A stretch of DNA of 64,000 nucleotides from Methylobacterium currus (GCF_003058325.1 NZ_CP028843.1:22501-86500); one strand, 5' to 3'; positions 45,264 to 55,062 are shown, numbered from the stretch's first letter. Numbers and translations are program-made. The notes: generated by a model from the sequence alone, not told the origin.

Positions 45264-48200
45264 ATGAATCCGAAACTCAGCGCCGCGCTTCTGGCGGCGA
45301 CGTGTCTCTTCCCGGCCGGCGCATGGGCGCAGGCGGTGCCGACCTCGCCGCCGGTGGGTTTCGCCAACAGCACCTCGGTCAATCCGGGCACGGTGCTCAA
45401 CCGCGTGCTCGATTCCTATGCGGGGCTCCTCCGCAGCAACCCGGCGGCGTTGACCCAGAATTACCAGACCGTCGTCACCCTGACGCAGGGGCGGACGGAC
45501 GCGCAGACCCTGGCGGCGATCCACGACGACCGCACCGGCCAAGCCTACAGCATCCTCAACGGCCTCGGGCCCCTGACCTCGGCCTACCTCACCGGGGCGG
45601 GCGCCTCCTTCACCGGCACGACGCCAACGAGCCTGACGCCGGCAGCCTACGTCACCACGACGCTCGCGGACTACGCGGCGAACATCAACGCCGGCAACAA
45701 CGCCAATGCGGGCGTGACGACCTTCGGCAACGGCACCGCGACGCCCCTGGCGGCCGCGGTCGACTTCATCAACACCATTGCGCGCGCCAACGCCTCGACC
45801 GAGCCGGCCAAGCGCATCTTCGCCCGCTACCAGGGCGACAACCCCGCCATCGACCCGCTCGACGCCCGCTTCAACGCCTACAGCGCGACGACGAACAGGA
45901 CCGGTCTCACGACCCGCGACACGGCGGGCCTGGTCGTGCCGACCTACCTGTCGAACTTCCCGGTGCCTGCAGTGTACGGCACCACGGCGCAGTGGGTGCG
46001 CGGCTTCACGGTCACGCAGGGAATGATCGACGCCAATGGCGGCCGGCCGCTCACCGTGCCCAATGTCGGCACCTTCTCGAACGGCGTCTTCATCCCGGCG
46101 ACCTTCGGGGTCGGCGACACCGTGCCGGGCATCGGCACCTCGCCGCGGCCCTACCGTGTCTCGACCGGCGTCGCCGTGCCGACGCTGCTGCAGCCGGTCA
46201 TCAACAGCACCAACCCCTATGCCGACGGCGCCTATCCGAGCGGCCACACCAATTCGGGCTACCTGCAGGCCCTGGGCACCGCCTTCCTGGTGCCGCAGCG
46301 GGGCCAACAGCTCCTGACCCGGGCCTCGGAACTAGGCAACAACCGCATCCTCTCCGGCATGCACTCGCCCTTCGACGTGATGGGCGGCCGGATGGAATCG
46401 ACGGCGATCGTCGCCACCAACATCTACGGCGCGCTCTACGATGCGACCGGCAACCGGCTCGACTGGACCGACCCGGCGAACAAGACCGCCTACGGGGTCT
46501 ACCAGGCCTACCGGCAGACGCAGGCCACCCTGGCCTCGTCCTGCGGCGCGTCGAGCGTCGCCGCCTGCCTCAACGCGGCCGCCGGCAGCGCCGACGCCTT
46601 CGGCAATGCCGCACAGAACAAGGCGGACTACACCGCCCGCCTGACCTACGGCTTCCAGCCGAGCGGCACGGCCGCCCCGATGACCGCCGCCGACGTGCCG
46701 CTCCAGGCGCAGGTGCTGCTGCTGACCCGCTTCCCCTACCTCACCGACGCGCAGCGCACCGAGGTGCTGGCAAGCACCGGACTGCCCTCCGGCTATCCGA
46801 TCTTGAGCGGCAACACCTATGACGGCTGGGGCCGGCTCAACCTCTACGCCGCGTTCGACGGCTACGGCGCCTTCGCCCGCACCGTCACGGTGACGATGGA
46901 CGCCGCGCAGGGCGGCACGTCGGCCTTCGACACTTGGCGCAACGACATCTCGGGACCGGGCGCGCTCACCAAGGCCGGCACCGGCACCCTGGTGCTCACC
47001 GGCACCAACACCTTTGCGGGCGGCACCACGGTCTCGGGCGGCACGCTCGTCGGCCACGCCCAGGCCTTCGGCTCGGGCGCGATCCGCAACGACGCCAGCC
47101 TGGTCCTCGACCAGGCGAGCGACGGCGTCATGGCCAACGCCCTCTCGGGGACCGGCAGCCTGACCAAGCTCAACGCCGGCGCCCTGAGCCTCACCGGCCA
47201 GAGCAGCTTCACCGGCGCCACGGCGGTCCTCGGCGGGCGCCTGGCGGTGAACGGTTCGCTCGCCGGCTCGGTCGTCACCATCGGCCAGGGCGCCGGCCTC
47301 GGCGGCACCGGCACGGTCGGCGGCGTCGTGGCGCAATCGGGCTCGACGGTCGCCCCCGGCAACTCGATCGGCACCCTCACGGTGGCCGGCAACGCCAGCT
47401 TCGCCCAGGGCTCCACCTTCCAGGTCGAGGCCAATGCGAGCGGCCAGGCCGACCGCCTCGCCGCCACCGGATCCGCCACGATCCAGGGCGGCACCGTCCA
47501 GGTGCTGGCATCGAGCGGAAACTACAGCCCCCGCACCGGCTACACGATCCTCTCGGCCAATGCCGGCGTCACCGGCACCTTCGCGGGCGTCGCCTCCAAC
47601 CTCGCCTTCCTCACCCCGACGCTCCGCTACCAGCCCGGCGAAGTCGACCTGACGCTCACCCGCAACGACGTCGCCTTCGCCACCATCGCCCAGACCCGCA
47701 ACCAGGCGGCGGTCGCCAATGCCGTCCAGGGGGCCGGCGCGGGCGCAGGCATCCATGCCCGCACGGTGGGGCTCACCACGCCGGAGGCCGTCACCGCCTT
47801 CCAGGCCCTCACCGGCGACAGCCACGCCAGCGCGGTGTCGGCCTCGTACGAGACCGCGTTCTTCGTGCGCGAAGCGATCCTCGACCGCCTGCGCTGGTCG
47901 GGCGACGGCAGCCGCGACTATGGCAGCCTGCCCGCCACCTACACCGCCGACCTGCCGGGACGGGCCGCGCCCGTCGCCCCGGTGCCGGTGCGGGTGCTGG
48001 ATCCGCGGGTGTTCGGGCTGTGGGGCCAGGGCTTCGGCAGCGTCGGCCAGGCGCGCAGCGACGGCAACGCGGTGACGCTCGACCGCGACACCGCCGGCTT
48101 CGTGCTCGGCGCGGATGTGCGGCTGGAGGACGGGATCAAGCTCGGCGTGGCGGGTGGCTACGCCGGCACCAGCCTGGACACGCCCGGCCGGACGGCGAGC

Positions 48201-48896
48201 GGCACGATCGAGAGCGGGTTCGGCGGCGTCTATGGCGGCTATGAGGCCGGCCCGTTCGCCCTGCGGCTCGGCGCGGTCTACGCCGACACCAGCCTGCGGC
48301 TGCGCCGCAGCGTGGTGTTCCCCGGGGTCTCGGAGACGGAAGCCTCGCGCTACGGCGGCTCGGTGGTGCAGGGCTTCGGCGAGATCGGCTACCGGATCGC
48401 GCTCGGGGCGGGGGCGCTCGGCAAGGACCTGCTGGGCAAGGACCTGCTGGGCAAGAATGCGCCGGTGTCGGTGTCCTACATCGAGCCGTTCGTGGGCGGG
48501 GCCTATGTGGGCATCAACCGCGACCGGTTCGCCGAGACCGGCGGCGTCGCGGCGTTGAGCGGCGCCTCGCACTCCTCGGAGATCCCGACCCTGACGGCGG
48601 GCCTGCGCGGCCGGACCGAGGTGGATCTGGGCTTCGGCGCTCCGGTGTCGCTGCATGGTCTGGTGGGCTACCGGCGGGCGTTCGGGGACGTGATCCCGAC
48701 GGCGCTGCTGGCCTTCGGGACGGGCCCGCGCTTCGTGACGGCGGGGATCCCGATCACCCGGGACGCGCTGGTCGCCTCGGCGGGGATCGACCTGCGCGTG
48801 TCGTCCGCGACGGCGCTCGGCATATCGTATACGGGCCAGGTCGGGTCGCGGGCGGAGGACCACGCGGTGAAGGGCAGCTTCACCTACCGGTTCTGA
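45264..48896 (+). CDS. Autotransporter with an acid-phosphatase (PAP2) passenger
   Basis: The protein has 1210 residues. A signal peptide (1-23, ending AWAQ) is followed by a phosphatase passenger. PAP2-type motifs are visible as YPSGHTNSG near residue 323 and NRILSGMHSPFDVMGGR near 360, matching the PSGH and SRxxxxxHxxxD catalytic blocks of class A acid phosphatases, with Asn in place of Ser. A beta-helix stalk with GTLVLTGTNTFAGGTTVSGGTL-like repeats (about 575-700) leads to the 12-strand autotransporter barrel (about 935-1210), ending SFTYRF. The enzyme is thus displayed or released at the cell surface, perhaps to free phosphate. A GKDLLGKDLLGK duplication lies in the barrel. Confidence 0.88.
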   Translation: MNPKLSAALLAATCLFPAGAWAQAVPTSPPVGFANSTSVNPGTVLNRVLDSYAGLLRSNPAALTQNYQTVVTLTQGRTDAQTLAAIHDDRTGQAYSILNGLGPLTSAYLTGAGASFTGTTPTSLTPAAYVTTTLADYAANINAGNNANAGVTTFGNGTATPLAAAVDFINTIARANASTEPAKRIFARYQGDNPAIDPLDARFNAYSATTNRTGLTTRDTAGLVVPTYLSNFPVPAVYGTTAQWVRGFTVTQGMIDANGGRPLTVPNVGTFSNGVFIPATFGVGDTVPGIGTSPRPYRVSTGVAVPTLLQPVINSTNPYADGAYPSGHTNSGYLQALGTAFLVPQRGQQLLTRASELGNNRILSGMHSPFDVMGGRMESTAIVATNIYGALYDATGNRLDWTDPANKTAYGVYQAYRQTQATLASSCGASSVAACLNAAAGSADAFGNAAQNKADYTARLTYGFQPSGTAAPMTAADVPLQAQVLLLTRFPYLTDAQRTEVLASTGLPSGYPILSGNTYDGWGRLNLYAAFDGYGAFARTVTVTMDAAQGGTSAFDTWRNDISGPGALTKAGTGTLVLTGTNTFAGGTTVSGGTLVGHAQAFGSGAIRNDASLVLDQASDGVMANALSGTGSLTKLNAGALSLTGQSSFTGATAVLGGRLAVNGSLAGSVVTIGQGAGLGGTGTVGGVVAQSGSTVAPGNSIGTLTVAGNASFAQGSTFQVEANASGQADRLAATGSATIQGGTVQVLASSGNYSPRTGYTILSANAGVTGTFAGVASNLAFLTPTLRYQPGEVDLTLTRNDVAFATIAQTRNQAAVANAVQGAGAGAGIHARTVGLTTPEAVTAFQALTGDSHASAVSASYETAFFVREAILDRLRWSGDGSRDYGSLPATYTADLPGRAAPVAPVPVRVLDPRVFGLWGQGFGSVGQARSDGNAVTLDRDTAGFVLGADVRLEDGIKLGVAGGYAGTSLDTPGRTASGTIESGFGGVYGGYEAGPFALRLGAVYADTSLRLRRSVVFPGVSETEASRYGGSVVQGFGEIGYRIALGAGALGKDLLGKDLLGKNAPVSVSYIEPFVGGAYVGINRDRFAETGGVAALSGASHSSEIPTLTAGLRGRTEVDLGFGAPVSLHGLVGYRRAFGDVIPTALLAFGTGPRFVTAGIPITRDALVASAGIDLRVSSATALGISYTGQVGSRAEDHAVKGSFTYRF

Positions 48897-48918
48897 GCCG
48901 GCTCGACCCGACGAGAGG

Positions 48919-48993
48919 GGGCGCGGCGCGAGCCGCGCCCGAACCCTCTCCCCTCTGCCGGGAGGGTAGCCCGCGGAGCGGGCCGGGAGAGGG
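48919..48993. terminator. Two hairpins after the autotransporter gene
   Basis: GGGCGCGGC/GCCGCGCCC (48919-48927 and 48932-48940) is followed by CCCTCTCCC/GGGAGAGGG (48944-48952 and 48985-48993). They separate the autotransporter gene from the convergent small gene. On the minus strand the second hairpin is preceded by AATTTT. Confidence 0.55.
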
Positions 48994-49010
48994 GGGAAAA
49001 TTCGGGCGGC

Positions 49011-49202
49011 TCACGCCGCCTGACGAATCGGAACCGGATTGGGGGTCGGGGTGTCGCTCCCCTCGGCGCTCCAGCGGCAGACCGGGCGTCCGGTCTCCGG
49101 ATCGAGGGACCAGGTCGCGCGCAGGACGACCTTCGCGGCGGGAACGGACGGGCGGGCGGCAACGGCGCCCTTCGGCGCGACGGGAAAGAGGGTAACGGTC
49201 AT
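49011..49202 (-). CDS. Small protein of unknown function (63 residues)
   Basis: The ATG at 49202 has AGAGG six bases upstream, a good ribosome site. The sequence TVTLFPVAPKGAVAARP then CRWSAEGSDTPTPNPVP has no membrane segment or known motif. The Shine-Dalgarno and clean start support a real gene, but the family is unknown. Confidence 0.5.
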   Translation of the reverse strand: MTVTLFPVAPKGAVAARPSVPAAKVVLRATWSLDPETGRPVCRWSAEGSDTPTPNPVPIRQAA

Positions 49203-49556
49203 GATGCACCTCTCGGGGGTGGCCGTCCGCGCGGCCGACGCCCACGAGAGAGTGCCCGGTCAGGCGTCCCTGCGAGAAGCGGCCGGCGCGAACGGCGCGG
49301 TCGATCGACTGTGACTGTCGCTCGGCATGGGGGTGATGGTTCCTGGATGAGGTGGCGGAGCGGGCAGACGCCGCCTGAGGCCACGGAGCGCTCCATACGC
49401 CGCTCGGCCGGCCTGTCAACACTCTTTCACGTTGGCTGCCGGCCGAACCGTTTCCGCCCTCCACGCAGGGCCGGGATGAGGCGGCGGGCAGGTGTGGCGG
49501 TGGCGGCTTTGGGCTACGCCTCCGGGGAAGAGTGCGGGTCGAGGAGCGCGGACCAG
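49203..49556. other. Divergent gap before the MFS transporter
   Basis: No gene is seen. An upstream extension of the transporter reading frame through this interval is Arg-rich and does not look like transporter sequence. Confidence 0.4.
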
Positions 49557-50930
49557 ATGACGGGAACGGCGAGGCCGGTGGCGGCGGAGGGGACCGACGG
49601 CCTGCCGACCCGGGCGAGGCTGTGGGCGATGCTGGCGATCGGCATCGCCATGTCGATGGCGGTGCTCGACGGCGCCATCGTCAACGTCGCCCTGCCGGTG
49701 ATGGCCCGGGACCTTCAGGTCAGCCCCGGCGCCGCGATCTTCGTCACCAACGGCTACCAGCTCGCCGTCACCGCGGCCCTGCTGCCGCTCGCCTCACTCG
49801 GCGACATCCTCGGCTACAAGCGGGTCTATTGCACGGGGCTGGCGCTGTTCTCCGCCGCGTCGCTGGCCTGCGCGCTCGCCGGCTCGCTGCCGATGCTGGT
49901 CGCGGCCCGCATCGTCCAGGGGCTTGGCGCGGCCGGGATCATGAGCGTCAACATCGCGCTCGTGCGCTTCATCTATCCGCACCGGATGATCGGGCGCGGC
50001 GTCGGCACCATGGCGCTGATCGTGGCGATCGCCTCGGCGGCGGGCCCGAGCGTGGCGGCGGCGGTGCTGTCGGTGGCGGGCTGGCCATGGCTCTTCCTCG
50101 TCAACGTGCCGCTCGGCCTCGCGGCGTTGACGCTGGCCACCCGGATGCTGCCGGTGACACCCCGCAGCGGCGCCCGCTTCGACGCCCTGAGCGCGCTCCT
50201 CAACGCGCTGTTCTTCGGCCTTTTGATCACCGGCGTCGACGGGCTCGGCGATCCGGGCCGGAGCGGCACGGCGCTCGGCCTGCTCGCCGGGGCGGCCGTC
50301 ATCGGAACGGCCTTCGTGTGGATGCAGGCCCGCCTGCCGGCACCGCTCCTGCCGATCGACCTCCTGCGCATCCCGGTCTTCGCGCTGTCGATGGTGAGCT
50401 CGGTCTGCTCGTTCTCGGCCCAGATGATGGCCTACGTGGCGCTGCCGTTCTACTTCCAGGACGTGCTCCACCTCTCGAGCACCCAGACCGGGGTGCTGAT
50501 GACGCCCTGGCCGATCGCGATCGCGGTGATCGCCCCCTTCGCCGGGCGGCTGGCCGACCGCTACCCACCGGGGCTCCTCGGCGGCATCGGCCTCGTCGTC
50601 CTGTCGGCGGGCCTCGCCCTGATGGCGAGCGTCTCCCCGGACGCCTCGCCCCTGTCCATCGCCCTGCGGCTGACGCTGTGCGGCCTCGGCTTCGGTCTGT
50701 TCCAGTCGCCCAACAACAAGGTCATCATCACCAGCGCGCCGCGGGAGCGCAGCGGCGGGGCGAGCGGCATGCAATCGACCGCCCGGCTCCTCGGTCAGTC
50801 CCTCGGCGCCGCCATGGTGGCGGTGATCTTCGGCTATTTCCACACCGGCGGGACCGTGACGGTGCTGTGGATCGCGAGCGCGCTGGCGCTGACCGGTTCC
50901 GTCGCGAGCGGGCTCCGGGTCAGGCGCTGA
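49557..50930 (+). CDS. MFS drug/solute exporter, DHA2 (14-helix) family
   Basis: This 457-residue transporter has about 14 hydrophobic segments. Family motifs are LDGAIVNVALPVMARDL (motif D1) in helix 1, the loop GDILGYKRVY (motif A) and LFLVNVPLGL after helix 5-6 (motif C-like region). It resembles EmrB/QacA proton-driven efflux pumps for drugs and amphiphilic compounds. No membrane-fusion partner gene is adjacent. Confidence 0.9.
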   Translation: MTGTARPVAAEGTDGLPTRARLWAMLAIGIAMSMAVLDGAIVNVALPVMARDLQVSPGAAIFVTNGYQLAVTAALLPLASLGDILGYKRVYCTGLALFSAASLACALAGSLPMLVAARIVQGLGAAGIMSVNIALVRFIYPHRMIGRGVGTMALIVAIASAAGPSVAAAVLSVAGWPWLFLVNVPLGLAALTLATRMLPVTPRSGARFDALSALLNALFFGLLITGVDGLGDPGRSGTALGLLAGAAVIGTAFVWMQARLPAPLLPIDLLRIPVFALSMVSSVCSFSAQMMAYVALPFYFQDVLHLSSTQTGVLMTPWPIAIAVIAPFAGRLADRYPPGLLGGIGLVVLSAGLALMASVSPDASPLSIALRLTLCGLGFGLFQSPNNKVIITSAPRERSGGASGMQSTARLLGQSLGAAMVAVIFGYFHTGGTVTVLWIASALALTGSVASGLRVRR

Positions 50931-51109
50931 CGGGCCCGCTCCGGCCGCCGCGCGGGTGCTGCAGACTGCCATAATCCAAACTGATGACGCGCCGGGGTTG
51001 AACCCGCCGGCGCAGCGCCTCCCACGGATTAAGGCCGGGGCCTAGAACGTGGCCGGGCAAGCCGGCCGGCAAGGGCCGTAGCCGTGGGACCGGAACCAGG
51101 AGGACAGGC

Positions 51110-52762
51110 GTGGACGCACGCGTCGTCGATCAACCCCCCAGTGGTGCCTCCGCACCCGGTATCCTGACCCGCGAGCGCATCGTCGCGCGGGCTGGCTTCA
51201 ACCGCTGGCTCGTCCCGCCGGCGGCGCTCGCGATCCATCTCTGCATCGGCATGTCCTACGGCCTGTCGGTGTTCTGGCTGCCGCTGTCGCGGGCGCTGAG
51301 CGTCGGCAAGCCGGTCCCGGCCGCCTGCCCCGACATGAGCCTCCTGACCGCCCTCGTCACCACGCGCTGCGACTGGCGCGTCAGCGACCTCGTCCTGGTC
51401 TTCTCGATCGGCATCGTGATGCTGGGCCTCTCGGCGGCCCTGTTCGGCGGCTGGCTCGAGCGCGCCGGGCCGCGCAAGGCCGGCCTCGCGGCGTCCCTGT
51501 GCTGGAGCGGCGGCTTCCTGATCGGAGCGCTCGGCGTCTACCTCCACCAGCTCTGGCTGATCTGGCTCGGCATGGGGCTGATCGGCGGCGTGGGCCTCGG
51601 GCTCGGCTACATCTCGCCGGTCTCGACCCTGGTGAAGTGGTTCCCGGACCGGCGCGGCATGGCGACCGGCATGGCGATCATGGGCTTCGGCGGCGGCGCG
51701 ATGATCGGCTCGCCGCTCGCCGACCTCCTCATCACCCGCTTCAAGGGGCCGGATTCCGCCGGCGTGTGGCAGACCCTTGCCGTGATGGGCGCCGGCTACC
51801 TCGTGGTGATGCTCTGCGGCGCCTTCGGCTACCGCGTGCCCCCGGCCGGCTGGCAGCCGGAGGGCTGGACCCCACCCGCCGCACGGGCCGGGCTGATCAC
51901 CAGCGGTCACGTCCACCTGCGCGACGCGCACAAGACGCCCCAGTTCTGGCTGCTCTGGGCGATGCTGTGCCTGAACGTCTCGGCCGGGATCGGCGTGCTG
52001 GCGCTGGCCTCGCCGATGCTCCAGGAGATCTTCGGCGGGGCGCTGATCGGGCGACCGGAGGTCGGGTTCGGGCAGCTCGATCCGGGCCAGAAGGCGCAGG
52101 TCGCCGCGATCGCCGCCGGCTTCGTCGGGCTCCTGTCGCTGTTCAACATCCTGGGCCGGTTCTTCTGGGCGACGCTCTCCGACCGGATCGGGCGGAAGGC
52201 CACCTACGCGACCTTCTTTGCCCTCGGCTGCGCGCTCTACGCCGCCGCGCCCTGGGCGGCCGGCATCGGCTCGCAAGCCTTGTTCGTGCTGTTCTTCTGC
52301 GTGATCCTGTCGATGTATGGCGGCGGCTTCGCCACGATCCCGGCCTACCTGGCGGACGTGTTCGGCACGCAGTTCGTCGGCGCGATTCACGGCCGGCTGC
52401 TCACCGCCTGGTCGACGGCGGGCGTGGTCGGCCCGCTCGTCGTGACGGCGATCCGGCAGGCGCAGGTGGAGGCCGGGGTGCAGGGCGCGGCGCTCTACGG
52501 CCGCACGCTCCTGATCCTGGCCGGCTTCCTGGCGGCCGGGTTCGTGGCCAACCTCTTGGTGAGGCCGCTCGGCGAGCGCTGGTTCATGACAGCGGCCGAG
52601 CGGCCCGCCGGCTCGGCTGCCGGCGATGCGTCGGGCGGCGCATTCGGGATCGGCCGGGGCGGCCTGACGCCGGCGGCGGCGCTCGCCTGGGCCGCGGTCG
52701 GCCTGCCGATCGCGTGGGGCGTGTGGATCACGCTGGCGAAGGCGCTGATCCTGTTCCGGTGA
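51110..52762 (+). CDS. OFA-family MFS transporter (oxalate/formate antiporter-like)
   Basis: This 550-residue transporter has 12 main hydrophobic segments and the OFA hallmarks: SYGLSVFWLPLS in helix 1, GLGLGYISPVSTLVKWFPDRRG after helix 4-5, and GRFFWATLSDRIGRK in the central loop. The OFA family exchanges small dicarboxylates or monocarboxylates such as oxalate and formate, a plausible need for a methylotroph. The C terminus carries an extra hydrophobic segment. The GTG start has AGGAGGA about six bases upstream. Confidence 0.9.
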   Translation: MDARVVDQPPSGASAPGILTRERIVARAGFNRWLVPPAALAIHLCIGMSYGLSVFWLPLSRALSVGKPVPAACPDMSLLTALVTTRCDWRVSDLVLVFSIGIVMLGLSAALFGGWLERAGPRKAGLAASLCWSGGFLIGALGVYLHQLWLIWLGMGLIGGVGLGLGYISPVSTLVKWFPDRRGMATGMAIMGFGGGAMIGSPLADLLITRFKGPDSAGVWQTLAVMGAGYLVVMLCGAFGYRVPPAGWQPEGWTPPAARAGLITSGHVHLRDAHKTPQFWLLWAMLCLNVSAGIGVLALASPMLQEIFGGALIGRPEVGFGQLDPGQKAQVAAIAAGFVGLLSLFNILGRFFWATLSDRIGRKATYATFFALGCALYAAAPWAAGIGSQALFVLFFCVILSMYGGGFATIPAYLADVFGTQFVGAIHGRLLTAWSTAGVVGPLVVTAIRQAQVEAGVQGAALYGRTLLILAGFLAAGFVANLLVRPLGERWFMTAAERPAGSAAGDASGGAFGIGRGGLTPAAALAWAAVGLPIAWGVWITLAKALILFR

Positions 52763-52935
52763 CAGGATCGCGGCTCGAGCCTACCGGCAGCCATCCGGGA
52801 CGGATCCGGATGGCCGGCCCCGCGATCGCCCAAAGGGCTGGGGCCGCACGAGATGGCGACGCGGATCGGCGAGACAGTCTACGGATGATCCGCGCCGGGT
52901 CGCCGCGCGGACCAGAAGCGGGCGGGTCCTGCCCC

Positions 52936-53160
52936 TCACGGGGTCCTCTGCACGTCGCCGCAATCGCGCCTTCCGCTCGCCAGGCAATCCTCGCGGGCCG
53001 ATTCCCGACGCAATGCGTCGGCGAGCCAGACGCCGCCGGCCACCAGGACGATCAGGAACAGGATGGCGGCGAGTGCGCGCCGCCGGCTGGACGCGTCCGG
53101 ATCGCGGGTCGGGGACATCGGATGATCCGGCGAGCCGGGAGCGGCCCGGGGCGCGCTCAT
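52936..53160 (-). CDS. Small single-span membrane protein
   Basis: This 74-residue protein has a Pro/Arg/Ser-rich N terminus, one membrane segment (ALAAILFLIVLVAGGVWLA, about 29-47) and a C-terminal tail with two cysteines (EDCLASGRRDCG). An alternative start at 53118 would remove 14 residues. The family is unknown. Confidence 0.55.
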   Translation of the reverse strand: MSAPRAAPGSPDHPMSPTRDPDASSRRRALAAILFLIVLVAGGVWLADALRRESAREDCLASGRRDCGDVQRTP

Positions 53161-53280
53161 CCGCGCGCGGGCATCGATGACGGCCAGGTCCCATCCTGGC
53201 CCCGGCCGGGGCTCGGATGGCCGCGTCGCGCGACCATCCGGACGGGAGGAGGCTGAGCGCCTGGCGCCTGACGATTCGTC

Positions 53281-53682
53281 TTACTTCAGGTGCTGGGCGA
53301 GGTACTTGTTCATCTCGAACATCGTCGCCTTGTCCTTGCCGAAGACCTTCTTCAGCTTGTCGTCGGCGAGGATCTCGCGCTTGTTCTCGGGGTTCTGAAG
53401 CGAGTGCTTCCGGATGTAATCCCACACCTTGCTCACCACCTCGCCGCGCGGGATCGGGCTGTCGCCCACGATGGCGGCGAGCTCGGGCGTCGGCTGCAGC
53501 GGCTTCTGCAGGGCGTTCGGCTTGTCGCCGGATTTCGGAGCGGCGACCTTCTTGCCCTTGCCCTCATCCTTGGCGTCGTCCTTGGCCTCCTTGGCGGCGG
53601 CCTTCGGGGCAGCCTTGGCCTTCGGGGCGGCGGCTTCGGGCTCGGCCTTCGTCTCGGCCTTCTTGGTGGTCTTGATCGCCAT
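53281..53682 (-). CDS. SWIB/MDM2 domain protein
   Basis: This 133-residue protein begins with an Ala/Lys/Glu-rich tail (1-55) resembling histone-like or nucleoid proteins. The SWIB domain follows (about 62-133), with LQPTPELAAIVG, RGEVVSKVWDYIRKHSLQ and LKKVFGKDKATMFEMNKYL. SWIB domains are known from chromatin remodellers and from chlamydial and alphaproteobacterial small proteins thought to bind DNA or topoisomerase. The Lys-rich tail supports DNA binding. Confidence 0.92.
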   Translation of the reverse strand: MAIKTTKKAETKAEPEAAAPKAKAAPKAAAKEAKDDAKDEGKGKKVAAPKSGDKPNALQKPLQPTPELAAIVGDSPIPRGEVVSKVWDYIRKHSLQNPENKREILADDKLKKVFGKDKATMFEMNKYLAQHLK

Positions 53683-53849
53683 CGGTCTCCTCCGGTCTGC
53701 AACCCATCTCCCAGGGTCGAACAGTGGACATGCCTGGGCACATAGCGTCAACAACTAAGCCGTGCGCGGCGCGTTCCAAGAGGAAATCGCCGTCGGACCG
53801 GCGTCATCCACACCGGATGCGCCGTTAGCCTGACGAAGACGAGCGTGGC

Positions 53850-54869
53850 TCAGTCCAGGGCCGCCGTCCAGGTGGTCCGGCCCTCGAGCGGATAGGCCGG
53901 GTCGGTGTAGCCCGGGGTCGAGGGATGGCCGGCCGGCACCAGGCCGTCGACCAGGGCCTCGTCCTCCGGGGTGAAGCGGTAATCGAGCGCCCGCGCATAG
54001 GAGAGCCACTGCTCGAAGGTGCGGGGTCCGGCGATCACCGCGGTGACGGCGCGGTTGTTGAGCACCCAGGCCACCGCGAAGTCGATCACCGAGGCGCCCT
54101 TCGCCTCCGCATGGGCTTTCAGCTCCTCGGCGATGCGCAGGCTCTCGGGCCGCCACTCGGTCTGCATCATCCGTGTGTCGCCGCGCCCGGCGCGGGTGCC
54201 CTCGGGCGGGGCCTCGCCGGGGCGGTACTTCGCCGTCAGCACGCCGCGGGCCAGCGGCGAGTAGGGCACGACGCCGAGGCCGTAATGGGCGCAGGCCGGC
54301 AGGTGCTCGACCTCCGGCATCCGGTTGAGGGCGTTGTAATAGGGCTGGCTCGCCGCCGGCCGGTCGATGCCGTGCTCGTCGCACAGGCGGCAGATCTCCG
54401 CCACCCGCCAGGCGCGGTGGTTGGAAACCCCGAAATACCGCACCTTGCCGGCCCGGATCAGGTCGGCCATCGCCCGCACCGTCTCCGCGAGCGGCGTCTC
54501 GTGGTCCTCCTTGTGGAGGTAGTAGAGGTCGATCCGGTCGGTGTTGAGCCGCCGGAGGCTGGCCTCGCAGGCCTGCACGATGTGGGCGCGGGACAGGCCG
54601 CGGTCGTTCGGCCCCGTCCCCATCGGGTTCGCCACCTTGGTGGCGAGCACCCAGGCGTCGCGGTCGCGGGCGATGGCCCGGCCCACCACCTCCTCGGAGC
54701 GCCCCTCGGTATAGACGTCCGCCGTATCGATGAAGTTGATTCCCCACTCGCGCGCATCCGCGACGATGCGCCCGGCCTCGTCGTCGGGGGTCGGCCCGCC
54801 GAACATCATCGTGCCGAGGCAGAGGGGCGAGACCTTCAGGCCGGACCGGCCGAGCGTGCGGTACTTCAT
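53850..54869 (-). CDS. Aldo/keto reductase
   Basis: This 339-residue NADPH-dependent oxidoreductase has the catalytic set Asp in FIDTADVYTEG, Tyr in the same block, Lys in VLATKVANP and His in DLYYLHKEDHE. The (beta/alpha)8-barrel and C-terminal NADPH block fit the YghZ/YajO-like group, which reduces aldehydes such as methylglyoxal. The ATG at 54869 has GGGAGG seven bases upstream. The reading frame continues upstream through the 18-bp tandem repeat, but that part is a poor protein candidate. Confidence 0.93.
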   Translation of the reverse strand: MKYRTLGRSGLKVSPLCLGTMMFGGPTPDDEAGRIVADAREWGINFIDTADVYTEGRSEEVVGRAIARDRDAWVLATKVANPMGTGPNDRGLSRAHIVQACEASLRRLNTDRIDLYYLHKEDHETPLAETVRAMADLIRAGKVRYFGVSNHRAWRVAEICRLCDEHGIDRPAASQPYYNALNRMPEVEHLPACAHYGLGVVPYSPLARGVLTAKYRPGEAPPEGTRAGRGDTRMMQTEWRPESLRIAEELKAHAEAKGASVIDFAVAWVLNNRAVTAVIAGPRTFEQWLSYARALDYRFTPEDEALVDGLVPAGHPSTPGYTDPAYPLEGRTTWTAALD

Positions 54870-54882
54870 GGGGCGTCCTCCC

Positions 54883-55062
54883 GTGATGGCGATCTTTGCC
54901 GTGATGGCGATCTTTGCCGTGATGGCGATCTTTGCCGTGATGGCGATCTTTGCCGTGATGGCGATCTTTGCCGTGATGGCGATCTTTGCCGTGATGGCGA
55001 TCTTTGCCGCGATGGCGATCTTTGCCGTGGTCACGGCCTTTGACGCGATGGTGGCATTTGCG
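54883..55062. repeat. 18-bp minisatellite upstream of the aldo/keto reductase gene
   Basis: The unit GTGATGGCGATCTTTGCC occurs seven times exactly (54883-55008) and once with one change (55009-55026). Two degenerate units follow (55027-55062). The length is a multiple of three, so all frames stay open. On the minus strand it reads AKIAIT and on the plus strand VMAIFA. It starts 13 bases before the reductase start codon, so it occupies the 5' leader or promoter. Confidence 0.95.

Noticed and set aside
46332..48863. 843-residue open frame opposite the autotransporter
   Set aside because: The plus strand has signal peptide, PAP2 motifs and barrel; the minus frame has only Arg/Gly/Ala repeats.
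54883..55026. CRISPR array
   Set aside because: The units are head-to-tail with no spacers between them, so it is a tandem repeat.
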